Shown piece after piece: positions 17,467 through 25,955 of a stretch of DNA of 64,000 nucleotides (its first letter is position 1; the number at the start of each line of letters is the position of its first letter). Origin of the DNA: DASRHK01 sp963776465 (lineage in GTDB: Bacteria; Pseudomonadota; Gammaproteobacteria; Nevskiales; Nevskiaceae). The notes under the pieces were generated by a model. The model worked only from the letters and a program-made list of their open reading frames with translations, was not told the DNA's origin and searched no databases. Location of the stretch: NCBI GenBank assembly GCA_963776465.1, contig CAVZMV010000002.1:2170001-2234000 (forward strand), read 5' to 3'. Both the position numbers and the translations under genes were made by a program.

Positions 17467-17646
17467 ATGGATAAACGTCTGCTCGACATCCTGGTTTGCC
17501 CGGTCAGCAAGGCGCCGTTGGAGTGGCATCAGGACAAGCAGGAGCTGTGGTGCCGCGCCTCGCGGCTGGCGTATCCGGTGCGGGACGACATCCCGGTCAT
17601 GCTCGAGGAAGAGGCCCGGCCGCTCACGGAAGAAGAGCTCGGCTGA
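17467..17646 (+). CDS. Trm112-family small protein (YcaR-like)
   Basis: 59 residues: MDKRLLDILVCPVSKAPLEW, then WCRASRLAYPVRDDIPVMLEEEAR. This is the YcaR/Trm112 family, small zinc-ribbon-like proteins found between lpxK and kdsB in many Gammaproteobacteria. Only two cysteines remain (C11 and the Cys of WCRAS), so a four-Cys zinc site is not present. The molecular role in bacteria is unclear. It is too tightly packed between lpxK and kdsB to be anything but operonic. Confidence 0.92.
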   Translation: MDKRLLDILVCPVSKAPLEWHQDKQELWCRASRLAYPVRDDIPVMLEEEARPLTEEELG

Positions 17647-17657
17647 CCCGTTCCACC

Positions 17658-18407
17658 ATGGAGTTCAAGGTCGTCATCCCCGCGCGCCTTGGCTCGAGCC
17701 GCCTGCCGCGCAAGGTGCTGCGCCAAATCCATGGCCGGCCACTGGTGCGGTACGTCTGGGAGGCGGCTCGAAGCAGCGGTGCGAGCGAGGTGGTGATCGC
17801 CGTCGACGACGAGGAGCTGCGCAACGTCTGCGCTTCGTTCGGTGCCGATGTGCGCATGACGTCCGCAGCGCACAACTCTGGCACCGACCGCGCCGATGAG
17901 ATTGCGCAGCGCGCCGGCTGGGATGCGCGAACCATCGTCGTGAACCTGCAGGGCGACGAGCCGATGATGCCGCCAGCGCTGGTGCGGCAGGTGGCGCAGA
18001 TGCTCGCAGACGATCCCGGCGCGGACATCGCCACGCTTTGCCACCCGCTACACGCGCGTGAAGATTGGCTCAATCCGAACTTCGTGAAAGTGACGATGGA
18101 TCGGCAGGGCAGGGCACTGTATTTCTCGCGCGCGCCGATCCCGTGGAAGCGCAGCGCAGGCACGCAAGCAGTCTTCCCCGAGGGCCTGGCATTCCGTCAC
18201 ATCGGACTCTACGCGTATCGCGTTTCCGCGCTGAGCCGATTCGCAAGCCTTCCAGCACATCCGCTGGAGGAATGCGAAGCGCTGGAGCAGCTGCGCGCCC
18301 TGGGCAATGGCATGACCATCAAGGTCGGAGTCACCGGGGCGCCGCCTCCGCGAGGCGTCGACACCGAAGAGGATCTCGCCGCAGTGACCGCGGCGCTCAA
18401 GCCCTAG
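17658..18407 (+). CDS. kdsB: CMP-KDO synthetase KdsB
   Basis: 249 residues. KdsB activates KDO with CTP for the inner core of LPS. The nucleotide-binding N-terminus is VIPARLGSSRLPRKVL, followed by VNLQGDEPMMPP with the metal-binding Asp, and YFSRAPIPW. The ATG at 17658 lies 11 bases after the Trm112 stop and begins the family's usual MEFKVVIPAR. The 3' end overlaps the convergent DUF2238 gene by 11 bases. Confidence 0.96.
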   Translation: MEFKVVIPARLGSSRLPRKVLRQIHGRPLVRYVWEAARSSGASEVVIAVDDEELRNVCASFGADVRMTSAAHNSGTDRADEIAQRAGWDARTIVVNLQGDEPMMPPALVRQVAQMLADDPGADIATLCHPLHAREDWLNPNFVKVTMDRQGRALYFSRAPIPWKRSAGTQAVFPEGLAFRHIGLYAYRVSALSRFASLPAHPLEECEALEQLRALGNGMTIKVGVTGAPPPRGVDTEEDLAAVTAALKP

Positions 18408-19020
18408 TCGCAACCGCCAGGCGCGCGAGTTCGCGATCGTGCCGGCGCGCCAGCGCGGTTTGCGCGGCCAGGGCGCCGACGAGCGCGCACAGCATGTCCC
18501 ACTGCGTATCCCAGACGTCGCCCTGCGTGCCGAGGAAGTCGGTGGCGGCGCTGCCGGTCAGAAGGGCAGTCCACCATTCGATGAACTCGTAGCCCACGCT
18601 GATGCTGACGGCGATGGCGCAGACGATGGTGAACAACCACCCGCCCGGCCGCAGCGGCGTCTGCCGCAGCAGGATTTCACGCGCGATCATCGCCGGCACG
18701 AAACCCTGCACCAGATGGCCGACCCGGTCGTAAGGGTTGCGCGCCAGGTCCAGCAGGTCCTGCGCCCAGAAGCCGGCGGGCACGCGCGCGTAGGTGTAGT
18801 GCCCGCCGATCATGAGCACGATCGCGTGCAGGAAAATTAGCCGGTACACCAGCGGCGTCAGTGGAAAGCGCCGCGCGGTGGCGAACAGGACGGGAAGCGC
18901 GATCAGGATCGGCGCGATCTCCATCCACCACGTGACCCGGTCGTACGGCGCCAGTCCCGACCACAGGAAAAACAAAGCGCCGACGCCCAGCATCAAGGCA
19001 GCGTCGGCGCGGGACAGCAT
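18397..19020 (-). CDS. DUF2238 membrane protein (YjdF-like)
   Basis: 207 residues with about six hydrophobic segments. The conserved motifs are GGHYTYARVPAGFW, RNPYDRVGHLVQGFVPA, GYEFIEWW and DVWDTQWDMLCALVGA, which identify the DUF2238/YjdF family. The conserved His, Arg, Glu and Asp residues lie at membrane edges, suggesting a polar site, but no function is established. It is read just downstream of rne on the same strand (22 bases apart) and overlaps the 3' end of kdsB. Confidence 0.88.
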   Translation of the reverse strand: MLSRADAALMLGVGALFFLWSGLAPYDRVTWWMEIAPILIALPVLFATARRFPLTPLVYRLIFLHAIVLMIGGHYTYARVPAGFWAQDLLDLARNPYDRVGHLVQGFVPAMIAREILLRQTPLRPGGWLFTIVCAIAVSISVGYEFIEWWTALLTGSAATDFLGTQGDVWDTQWDMLCALVGALAAQTALARRHDRELARLAVATRA

Positions 19021-19042
19021 TGAGGCGGACGCCTCGCGCTTC

Positions 19043-21556
19043 TTACGAGCGCTCCTGGGTCTCCGTGGCCTCGTCCGTGCGGTCGTCCGGCTGCTGCTTT
19101 GCCGGCTCGCGCTGCGGCTCTGCCGGTGCGCCGCCGCCGATCAGTCGCGGCACGTAGTCCTGATGCGGCCGTGACCGCTCGGGCTCGGCCGACACCGGTC
19201 CGTCATGCGACGCTGCCTGCGGCGCGTTGTCGGGGCGCGAAGCCTGCTGCTCGCGGACGGGCGGCTCCGAGCGGACGTCAGGCAGCGGGATCGCGGTCTG
19301 CGCGACCTCGTGGGGCACCTCGGCTGGCGCCTGGTAAGCAGGCATGTCGGGTTGCAGATCCACTGGCTGTCGCTCGGGAAGACGCTCGTTGCCTCTCGGG
19401 GCGGCATTGCCGTCCGCTTGTGGCGGGCGCGGCTCACGGTTCTGATCGCCGTCGCGGCCGCGGCGATGCCGGTCGCGTCCACGCTCACGGCGGCCGCCTC
19501 CCTGATGACCTTCACCCTCGGGACGCGGAGCGCCGCCTTGCCCCGGCTGCTGCTGGCGATTGTCGGCACGCTGCCCTTGCGGTGCTTGCTGTCCTCCCTG
19601 GCGATCCCGGTCGTGGCGTTGCTGCTGGGGCTGGCCCTGACGCTGCTGCCCCTGGCGCTGCTGACCGCCTTGCTGGTTCCGGTCCTGTCCTCGGCCACGG
19701 CCTCGATCGTCGCGTCGATGGCGGTTGTCGCGGCCATCGCGCCGCTCGCCCCGATCCTGCGAACGATCACCCCGCGGGCGCTCGTCGCGCCGTTGTGGTG
19801 CGGGCGTTGCGATAGCCGGCGCGGCCTTCACCTCGGCGATGGTCGTTCCAGCCGGCGCTGGAGCGAATCCGAGCCAGCGCATGAGCTTGGTCCAGAACGT
19901 CTCGGTGGTGACCGGCTTCAGCACGGGAGGTGCGGTCTCGACGACTTCCGCCGGGGGTGGCGCCATCGGCCGCAGCAGCTTGACCGCCGGCTCGGCCGCT
20001 GGCTTGGCCGCCGGCCCGAGTTCGCCCAGCGCTTCCTGCGCCTCGGCTTTGAAGTCGTGCGGCAGCTTGTAGCTGACCTCGTCGTTCTTGTCCTGCTTGA
20101 GGTTGTCCGCGCGAACGCGCTTGATCTCGAAGTTGGGAGAGTCCAGCGACTCGTTGGGGACGAGCGTGACGTTGGCGCGATAGCGCGACTCGAAGTCGGC
20201 GATGGCCGTGCGCTTCTCGTTGAGCAGGAAGGTTGCAACGTCCACCGGCAGCTGCGCGATGACGCGTCCGGTGCGCTCCTTCATGCACTCCTCTTCCAGC
20301 AGGCGCAGGATCGACAGCGACAGCGATTCGACGCTGCGGATCTGGCCGCGGCCCGAGCAGCGCGGGCAGGCGATCTGCGTGTGATCGCCCAGCGAAGGCC
20401 GCAGCCTTTGGCGGGACATCTCCATCAGGCCGAAGCGTGACAGCCGTCCCAGCTGGATGCGGGCGCGATCGATGTCGCAGGCCTGGCGCAGGCGGTCTTC
20501 GACCGCGCGCTGGTTCTTCTGCGAGTTCATGTCGATGAAGTCGATGACGATCAGGCCGCCCAAGTCGCGCAGGCGCAGCTGGCGCGCAATCTCGTCGGCC
20601 GCTTCCAGGTTGGTGTTCAGCGCGGTCTCTTCGATGCCCCCGCCGCCGGTGGCGCGCGCGGAGTTGATGTCGATCGCGGTGAGAGCCTCCGTGTGGTCGA
20701 TCACGACCGCGCCGCCGGAGGGCAGGCGCACCAGCCGATCATGCGCGCTCTCGATCTGGCTCTCGACCTGGAAGCGCTGGAACAAGGGAATCGGGTCTTG
20801 GTATAGCTTCAGCCGCTGCAGCTGCTGCGGCATCATGTGCTGCATGTGCTCGCGCGCCTGCTCGTAGATCTCGGCGTTGTCGACCATGATCTCGCCGATG
20901 TCCTCGCGGAAATAGTCGCGCAGGGCCCGGATGATGATGTTGCTTTCCTGGTAGATCAGGAACGGCGCCTGTCGCTTCTCGGCTTCGACCTCGATCGCGC
21001 GCCAGTACTCGACCAGATGGTTGAGGTCCCATTGCAGCTCTTCGGTCGACCGGCCGATACCGTTGGTACGGACGATGGCGCCCATGCCTTCGGGGATCTG
21101 CAGCTGGTTCAAGACCTCGCGGGCTTCCTGGCGCTCCTCCTCGTCGTCGACGCGGCGCGAGACGCCGCCGGCGCGAGGGTTGTTGGGCATCAGGACCAGG
21201 TAGCGTCCGGCCAGTGAGATGAACGTGGTCAGGGCCGCGCCCTTGTTGCCGCGTTCCTCCTTCTCGACCTGGACGATCAGCTCCTGGCCTTCCTCGAGCT
21301 GGTCGCGGCCGCCGCCGGACTTGAAGTAGTTGCGCGTCACTTCCTTGAGCGGCAGGAAGCCGTGGCGCTCGGAGCCGTACTCGACGAAGCAGGCTTCCAG
21401 CGAGTGCTCGACGCGGGTGATGCGGCCTTTGTAGATGTTGGACTTGCGCTGCTCTCGGCTGGCGATCTCGATATCCAGGTCGAAGAGTTTTTGCCCGTCC
21501 ACGATCGCCACGCGCAGTTCTTCACGCTGCGTTGCGTTGATCAGGATCCGTTTCAT
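19043..21556 (-). CDS. rne: Ribonuclease E
   Basis: 837-residue endoribonuclease, the core of the RNA degradosome. The catalytic half has an S1 domain (about 35-120, KSNIYKGRITRVEHSLEACF), a DNase I-like region with VIDFIDMNSQKNQ (metal-binding Asp, about 335-345) and the Zn-link CPRCSGRG (about 395-402) used for tetramerisation. The C-terminal ~320 residues are disordered: Pro-rich, then an Arg/Gln/Asp/Gly-rich RNA-binding stretch, then an acidic/proline tail. This matches RNase E rather than the shorter RNase G. A TATAACA leader with a hairpin at 21570-21586 lies just before the start. Confidence 0.97.
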   Translation of the reverse strand: MKRILINATQREELRVAIVDGQKLFDLDIEIASREQRKSNIYKGRITRVEHSLEACFVEYGSERHGFLPLKEVTRNYFKSGGGRDQLEEGQELIVQVEKEERGNKGAALTTFISLAGRYLVLMPNNPRAGGVSRRVDDEEERQEAREVLNQLQIPEGMGAIVRTNGIGRSTEELQWDLNHLVEYWRAIEVEAEKRQAPFLIYQESNIIIRALRDYFREDIGEIMVDNAEIYEQAREHMQHMMPQQLQRLKLYQDPIPLFQRFQVESQIESAHDRLVRLPSGGAVVIDHTEALTAIDINSARATGGGGIEETALNTNLEAADEIARQLRLRDLGGLIVIDFIDMNSQKNQRAVEDRLRQACDIDRARIQLGRLSRFGLMEMSRQRLRPSLGDHTQIACPRCSGRGQIRSVESLSLSILRLLEEECMKERTGRVIAQLPVDVATFLLNEKRTAIADFESRYRANVTLVPNESLDSPNFEIKRVRADNLKQDKNDEVSYKLPHDFKAEAQEALGELGPAAKPAAEPAVKLLRPMAPPPAEVVETAPPVLKPVTTETFWTKLMRWLGFAPAPAGTTIAEVKAAPAIATPAPQRRDERPRGDRSQDRGERRDGRDNRHRRDDRGRGRGQDRNQQGGQQRQGQQRQGQPQQQRHDRDRQGGQQAPQGQRADNRQQQPGQGGAPRPEGEGHQGGGRRERGRDRHRRGRDGDQNREPRPPQADGNAAPRGNERLPERQPVDLQPDMPAYQAPAEVPHEVAQTAIPLPDVRSEPPVREQQASRPDNAPQAASHDGPVSAEPERSRPHQDYVPRLIGGGAPAEPQREPAKQQPDDRTDEATETQERS

Positions 21557-21843
21557 TGTTATATGCGGTCTCGAGTGAAGCTCGAGCCCGCGGGGCGGGA
21601 GTCATATGGGGCGGCGCCCTTCGCGCGGCCCAGCAATCTGGTCACACCGCCCGCGGCTCAAGCCGGGGTTTACGGTGCCCGCTGGGCGCTACGCGCGCAG
21701 CGGGATGAATTCGAAAACAATCCGGTTACTTTTCCTAGGGTTCCCGGGGCGTGAACTGATATCCTTTCGCCCCCGGAAGGCTTGCGGCAAACAACCGCCG
21801 TAAGCGCCTCTCCGGCCAACACTTTTTCCGGAGTCTCACTATT
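21557..21843. other. Divergent rne/rluC intergenic region with leader hairpins
   Basis: 287 bases between the divergent rne and rluC starts. A perfect hairpin CTCGAG-TGAAG-CTCGAG (21570-21586, ending 14 bases from the rne ATG) and a second stem CCCGCTG/CAGCGGG (21678-21704) fall in what should be the rne 5' leader. No Shine-Dalgarno sequence precedes rne. In E. coli the structured rne leader mediates autoregulation by RNase E; the same here is inference. No clear promoter was recognised by eye. Confidence 0.5.
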
Positions 21844-22794
21844 TTGCCAGAAAAGCGCAGCCTTGTGCGCCATATCGAGGTGGGTGCGGGGCAGGCGGGG
21901 CAGCGGATCGACAATTTCCTGATCCGCGAGCTCGGGGGCGTGCCTCGCTCCCACGTCTACCGGCTGCTGCGCTCCGGGCAGGTGCGCATCAACGGGGGCC
22001 GGGCCAAGCCGGAGCGCAAGCTCGCGCTTGGGGACGATGTCCGCATCCCGCCAGTCCGCATGGTCGAGAAGGGCACCCCCATCCGGCCGCCTGACGAGAT
22101 CCTGAATCGTCTTCGTGACTCGATCATCCTGGAAAATGCCGACTACGTGGCGGTATCCAAGCCAGCGGGCCTGGCGTCTCACGGTGGCAGCGGCGTCCTT
22201 TATGGCGTCATAGAGGTGGCGCGGGCGTGGGGGAAGCACCAATTCCTGGAGCTCTGCCACCGGCTGGATCGCGACACCAGTGGCGTCCTGCTGCTGGCCA
22301 AGTCGCGACCTGCGCTGCTGCGCGCGCAGCGCGCCTTCCGCCATGGTCTGGCGCAGAAGCGCTACTTCGCCCTGCTCAACGGGGAGCTCAAGGGCGGGCC
22401 GTATGACGTCGACGCCGCCTTGGTGAAGAGCCGGCTCGAGGGCGGCGAGCGGTTCGTGGAGATGGATGAGGAGGACGGCAAGCCTTCCAAGTCACGCTTC
22501 ACCGTCCAGGGACGCTACAAGGGCGCCAGCCTGTGTGAGGTCGAGATCTTCTCGGGCCGCACCCATCAGATCCGGGTGCATGCGCTCGCGCTGGGCGCCG
22601 CAGTGGCCGGCGACCGCAAGTACGGCGATCGGCCGGCGCAGAAGCCGCTGCGCGACAAGGGCCTGCGGCGGATGTTCTTGCACTCGCATTTCCTGCAGCT
22701 CCCCGCCGACGAAGAATTCCCCAAGCTTCTCGTGACGGCCCCGTTGCCCGAGGATTTACGTGGCTTTCTGACCAAGCTCCACTCTGTCCGGTGA
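21844..22794 (+). CDS. rluC: 23S rRNA pseudouridine synthase RluC
   Basis: 316-residue RluA-family pseudouridine synthase; RluC modifies three uridines of 23S rRNA. It has an N-terminal S4 RNA-binding domain (about 18-75, RIDNFLIRELGGVPRSHVYRLL starting at about 22) and a catalytic domain with HRLDRDTSG (catalytic D142), then GRTHQIRVHALALG. The start is the TTG at 21844, preceded by CCGGAG; no ATG is available nearby. Divergence from rne is the classic gammaproteobacterial arrangement. The next gene overlaps by four bases. Confidence 0.93.
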   Translation: MPEKRSLVRHIEVGAGQAGQRIDNFLIRELGGVPRSHVYRLLRSGQVRINGGRAKPERKLALGDDVRIPPVRMVEKGTPIRPPDEILNRLRDSIILENADYVAVSKPAGLASHGGSGVLYGVIEVARAWGKHQFLELCHRLDRDTSGVLLLAKSRPALLRAQRAFRHGLAQKRYFALLNGELKGGPYDVDAALVKSRLEGGERFVEMDEEDGKPSKSRFTVQGRYKGASLCEVEIFSGRTHQIRVHALALGAAVAGDRKYGDRPAQKPLRDKGLRRMFLHSHFLQLPADEEFPKLLVTAPLPEDLRGFLTKLHSVR

Positions 22795-23453
22795 CGCCGT
22801 ACAAGCTGCTCATCTTCGACTGGGACGGCACCCTCGCTGACTCGGCGGGAATGATCGTACGGGCGATGCAAGGCGCGATCCGCGGCCTGGGTCTGCCGCC
22901 TAGAGCCGACCAGGCGATCGCCGAGCTCATCGGCCTGGGCTTGAACGAGGCGCTGATGCGGCTTTATCCGGAGTTCCAGCTGGCCGAGCTCAAACGGCTG
23001 CTGGATGGTTACCGCACGAAGTGGCTCAGCGAAGGCGGCGAGGCAGATCTGTTTGCCGGTGCGCTGGATGCCCTGCGCGGACTCCACCAGCAGGGCTACG
23101 CGATTGCCATCGCCACCGGCAAGTCACGGCGCGGCCTGCAGCGCTCCCTCGAGCACCATCGCGACATCGGCGCCCTGATCGTTTCGAGCCGTTGCGCGGA
23201 CGAGACCGCGTCCAAGCCCGACCCGCGCATGCTGCGCGAGATCGTCGACGAGCTGAGCCTGGCCCCGGAGGAGGCGCTGATGATCGGGGACACCGACTAC
23301 GACGTCGAAATGGCAACTCGCCTGCGAATGCCGGCGCTGGGTGTCACGTGCGGGGTGCACGAGCCCGGCCGGCTGAAAGCGGCCGGCGCGCTGGCGTTGG
23401 TGGAGAACGTCTCCAGCGTGCCCGGCTGGCTGACCGCTCACGGCAGGACGTAG
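22791..23453 (+). CDS. HAD-IA hydrolase (phosphoglycolate phosphatase-like)
   Basis: 220-residue haloacid-dehalogenase phosphatase. Motif I is FDWDGTLADS (nucleophile D10, D12), motif II is IATGKSRRGL, the motif III Lys is in TASKPDPRMLREI, and motif IV is MIGDTDYDVEMA. A helical cap between motifs I and II marks it as subfamily IA. The GTG start overlaps the rluC stop (GTGA). Genes of this kind next to rluC are usually annotated as phosphoglycolate phosphatases, but the substrate is not determined. It overlaps the 3' end of yceF by 16 bases. Confidence 0.88.
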   Translation: MTPYKLLIFDWDGTLADSAGMIVRAMQGAIRGLGLPPRADQAIAELIGLGLNEALMRLYPEFQLAELKRLLDGYRTKWLSEGGEADLFAGALDALRGLHQQGYAIAIATGKSRRGLQRSLEHHRDIGALIVSSRCADETASKPDPRMLREIVDELSLAPEEALMIGDTDYDVEMATRLRMPALGVTCGVHEPGRLKAAGALALVENVSSVPGWLTAHGRT

Positions 23454-24034
23454 CCGGCCTCACGGAGCAGGCGGCTGAGCGCGATCAGCGGCAGCCCGAT
23501 GACCCCGGTGGGATCGCGGCTCTGAATCTCGTCGAACAGCGTGATCCCGAACCCTTCGCTCTTGAAGCTGCCGGCGCAATCGTGGGCCGGCTCGGCGGCC
23601 AGGTAGCGCTCGATTTCGGCGTCCTTGAGGGCGCGGAACCGAACGGTGGTGAGATCGAGCGCCTTGAGGATCCGCTCGCCGTTGAGCAGGACTATCGCGG
23701 TGACGAATTGCGCAGGACGTCCCGCGAGCCTGCGCAGTTGTTCGGCAGCTCTCTCCGGGGCGCCAGCCTTGCCGAAGATCCGACCGTCGGACACCGCCAC
23801 CTGATCGGCTCCGAGTATCCAGTGGTCGGGGAAGCGCCGGGTAAGCGCGCGCGCCTTGGTCTCCGCCAGCCGGGCCGCAAGCACTGTCGGGTTCTCGCCC
23901 TCGAGCGCCTTCTCGTCGACGTCGGGTGCGATCGCGATAAACGAGACCTGCAGCCGGGCCAGCAGCTGCGCGCGGTATTTCGATCCCGAGGCGAGGATCA
24001 GCGGCTTGCTGAATATGGGAAGTGGATCAACCAC
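23438..24034 (-). CDS. yceF: Maf-family nucleotide pyrophosphatase YceF
   Basis: 198-residue Maf/HAM1-fold protein. PLILASGSKYRAQLL is the phosphate-binding start, ILGADQVAV carries the catalytic Asp (D77), and CAGSFKSEGFGITLF marks the YceF subgroup, which hydrolyses 7-methyl-GTP. Members are thought to clean up modified nucleotides. It is divergent from yceD, with 62 bases between the starts, and convergent with the HAD gene. This keeps the rluC-yceF-yceD-rpmF neighbourhood. Confidence 0.93.
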   Translation of the reverse strand: MVDPLPIFSKPLILASGSKYRAQLLARLQVSFIAIAPDVDEKALEGENPTVLAARLAETKARALTRRFPDHWILGADQVAVSDGRIFGKAGAPERAAEQLRRLAGRPAQFVTAIVLLNGERILKALDLTTVRFRALKDAEIERYLAAEPAHDCAGSFKSEGFGITLFDEIQSRDPTGVIGLPLIALSRLLREAGYVLP

Positions 24035-24057
24035 GTAAGTCCTTGAAGTAACGTTCT

Positions 24058-24086
24058 TTGACTTGCCGGGGAGCGAACTTTATCAT
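24058..24086 (+). promoter_or_regulatory. Sigma-70-type promoter of yceD-rpmF-plsX
   Basis: TTGACT (24058-24063) and TATCAT (24081-24086) separated by exactly 17 bases. Transcription would begin about 3-6 bases before the yceD ATG at 24097, so the yceD mRNA may be almost leaderless. It lies in the divergent gap with yceF. Confidence 0.6.
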
Positions 24087-24096
24087 CCGCGCCCCG

Positions 24097-24591
24097 ATGA
24101 GCATTCCGCAGACAGTCCGGGCTTCCAAAGCCGTCGCGCAAGCCGAGCACTACAGCGGAGAGTTGACGCTGGTCCAGCTCAAGCGGCTGGCGCAGACCGC
24201 CGGTAACGAGGGACGGGTGCATGCCGATTGGCGAGCCGGGCGCGACGATGCCGGCCATCCCCAGCTCAGGGGGTATGTCCATGGCTCGGTCCGCCTGGTG
24301 TGCCAGCGGTGCCTGCAGCCATTCGACTGGCAGGTCGATCTGGAGACGCACCTGCATCTGGTCCAGAGCGATGCCGAAGCCGCCGGGTTGCTCCCGCATT
24401 GCGAGCCTTACGAGGTTCATGAAGACCTGCTGCCGCTGCACGACATGACGGAGGACGAAGTCCTGCTCGCGCTGCCGCTGATGCCGCGCTGCAAAACATG
24501 CGAAAATGCGGTCGAACGCGCGACATCGGCCGCCCCGGACGAAGCCAAAAGCCCCAATCCGTTCGCGGCACTGAAGAAACTCAAGTTCTAG
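24097..24591 (+). CDS. yceD: YceD family (DUF177), 23S rRNA accumulation protein
   Basis: 164 residues of the DUF177/YceD family, found beside rpmF in most bacteria and linked to 23S rRNA accumulation. Two Cys pairs suggest a metal site: CQRC (C69, C72) and CKTC (C132, C135). The ATG at 24097 is preferred over an upstream TTG because the family begins near it and the promoter at 24058-24086 would not transcribe the longer form. rpmF follows after 44 bases. Confidence 0.93.
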   Translation: MSIPQTVRASKAVAQAEHYSGELTLVQLKRLAQTAGNEGRVHADWRAGRDDAGHPQLRGYVHGSVRLVCQRCLQPFDWQVDLETHLHLVQSDAEAAGLLPHCEPYEVHEDLLPLHDMTEDEVLLALPLMPRCKTCENAVERATSAAPDEAKSPNPFAALKKLKF

Positions 24592-24635
24592 AAACCTTCG
24601 TGGGCCTTTGAACAGGCCCCGCCTTGGAGTTTGCA

Positions 24636-24824
24636 ATGGCTGTCCAGAAGTCCAGGAAATCCCGCTCGATGCGCGGCCACCGCCGATCGCATGACGCCCT
24701 GACCAAGCCGGCCCTGTCGGTCGACCCCACGTCGGGTGAGACCCACCGCCGCCATCACGTCACCGCCGATGGCTACTATCGGGGCAAGCAGGTCATCGAC
24801 AAGAAGCCCGCGCCGGACGCCTGA
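24636..24824 (+). CDS. rpmF: 50S ribosomal protein L32
   Basis: 62-residue bL32, with the N-terminus MAVQKSRKSRSMRGHRRSHD and then ETHRRHHVTADGYYRGKQV. The zinc cysteines found in some L32 proteins are absent (Cys-minus type). TTGGAGT precedes the ATG as ribosome binding site. A small stem GGGCCT/AGGCCC (24602-24619) sits in the gap after yceD. Length and sequence are normal. Confidence 0.97.
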   Translation: MAVQKSRKSRSMRGHRRSHDALTKPALSVDPTSGETHRRHHVTADGYYRGKQVIDKKPAPDA

Positions 24825-24859
24825 CGCGCCGCTCGCGGCGCCACACCCCGATCCGGGAC

Positions 24860-25897
24860 ATGGCCGCGCCGATCACCGTTGCGATTGACGCCATGAGTGG
24901 CGATCACGGCCACCAAGTGGCCGTCGACGCCGCCGTGTCTGCGCTGCACGAGCATGCGGCGCTGCATCTCATCCTCGTCGGGGACGAGAAAACGCTGCAT
25001 GCAGCACTGCACGAGCGCCACACCCGCCAGTCAGCCCGCCTGAAGCTGCATCACGCTTCCGAAGTTGTGCAGATGGACGAGCTGCCATCGCGCGCGTTGC
25101 GCGGCAAGAAAGACTCCTCGATGCGCGTGGCGATAGACCTGGTGAAAGAAGGCCAGGCGCAGGCTGCCGTTTCCGCGGGCAATACCGGCGCGCTCATGGC
25201 GACGTCGCGTTTCGTCCTGAAGATGCTGCACGGCATCGAGCGTCCGGCCATCATCAGCGCCATCCCGTCGCTCCACGGCCATACGCACATGCTCGATCTG
25301 GGGGCGAACACCCAATGCACGGCGGAGCAATTGTTCCAGTTCGCCGTCATGGGCGCCGCCCTGGCCACAGCCTTGGACGGCGACGAGAAGCCGCGCGTGG
25401 CGCTCCTCAACATCGGCGAGGAGGAGATCAAGGGCAACGAAACGATCAAGCAGGCGGCCGCCCTGATCGCTGCCTCCGGCCTGAACTATGCCGGCTTCAT
25501 CGAGGGCGATGGCATCTTCCTGCAGGACGTCGACGTCGTCGTCTGCGACGGATTCGCCGGCAACATCGCCCTCAAGAGCGCTGAAGGCGCCATCAAGCTG
25601 GTCCGCCACGTGATGAAGCAGGAGTTCACGCGCAGCGGCTGGACCAAGGCGCGCGCTTACGCGGCCAAGCCCGTGCTTGAAAAACTTGCTCGACGCATCG
25701 ATCCGCGGGGCTACAACGGCGCAGCGCTGCTGGGCCTGCAGGGCACAGTCATCAAGAGCCACGGCAGTGCCGACGCGTACGCGTTCGCGCGCGCAATCGC
25801 CATCGCCGTCAAGGAGGTGCAGCAGGCCGTTCCGGCCCGCATCAGCGAGCTGCTGGCGGCAGCGCAGCATCTGCGGCCCGCCGCAGCTCAGGCCTAG
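24860..25897 (+). CDS. plsX: Phosphate acyltransferase PlsX
   Basis: 345 residues. PlsX makes acyl-phosphate from acyl-ACP for phospholipid synthesis. Family motifs are VAIDAMSGDHG at the start, SAGNTGALMATSRFVL, LDLGAN and VCDGFAGNIALKS. It follows rpmF by 35 bases as in many bacteria. The usual continuation into fabH, fabD, fabG and acpP is missing: a terminator hairpin and an unrelated minus-strand cluster follow. The last ~15 residues are Ala-rich. Confidence 0.96.
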   Translation: MAAPITVAIDAMSGDHGHQVAVDAAVSALHEHAALHLILVGDEKTLHAALHERHTRQSARLKLHHASEVVQMDELPSRALRGKKDSSMRVAIDLVKEGQAQAAVSAGNTGALMATSRFVLKMLHGIERPAIISAIPSLHGHTHMLDLGANTQCTAEQLFQFAVMGAALATALDGDEKPRVALLNIGEEEIKGNETIKQAAALIAASGLNYAGFIEGDGIFLQDVDVVVCDGFAGNIALKSAEGAIKLVRHVMKQEFTRSGWTKARAYAAKPVLEKLARRIDPRGYNGAALLGLQGTVIKSHGSADAYAFARAIAIAVKEVQQAVPARISELLAAAQHLRPAAAQA

Positions 25898-25907
25898 CGC
25901 CGACCAA

Positions 25908-25937
25908 TAAAAAAGCCGGCCGCTCACGCGGCCGGCT
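25908..25937 (-). terminator. Terminator between plsX and the lipoprotein gene
   Basis: Perfect 10-bp stem AGCCGGCCGC-TCAC-GCGGCCGGCT (25914-25937). On the minus strand it is followed by TTTTTT, so it best terminates the lipoprotein gene ending at 25956. It may also slow plsX transcripts, but there is no T-tract on that side. Confidence 0.85.
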
Positions 25938-25955
25938 CCGATCAGCAATCTGCTT

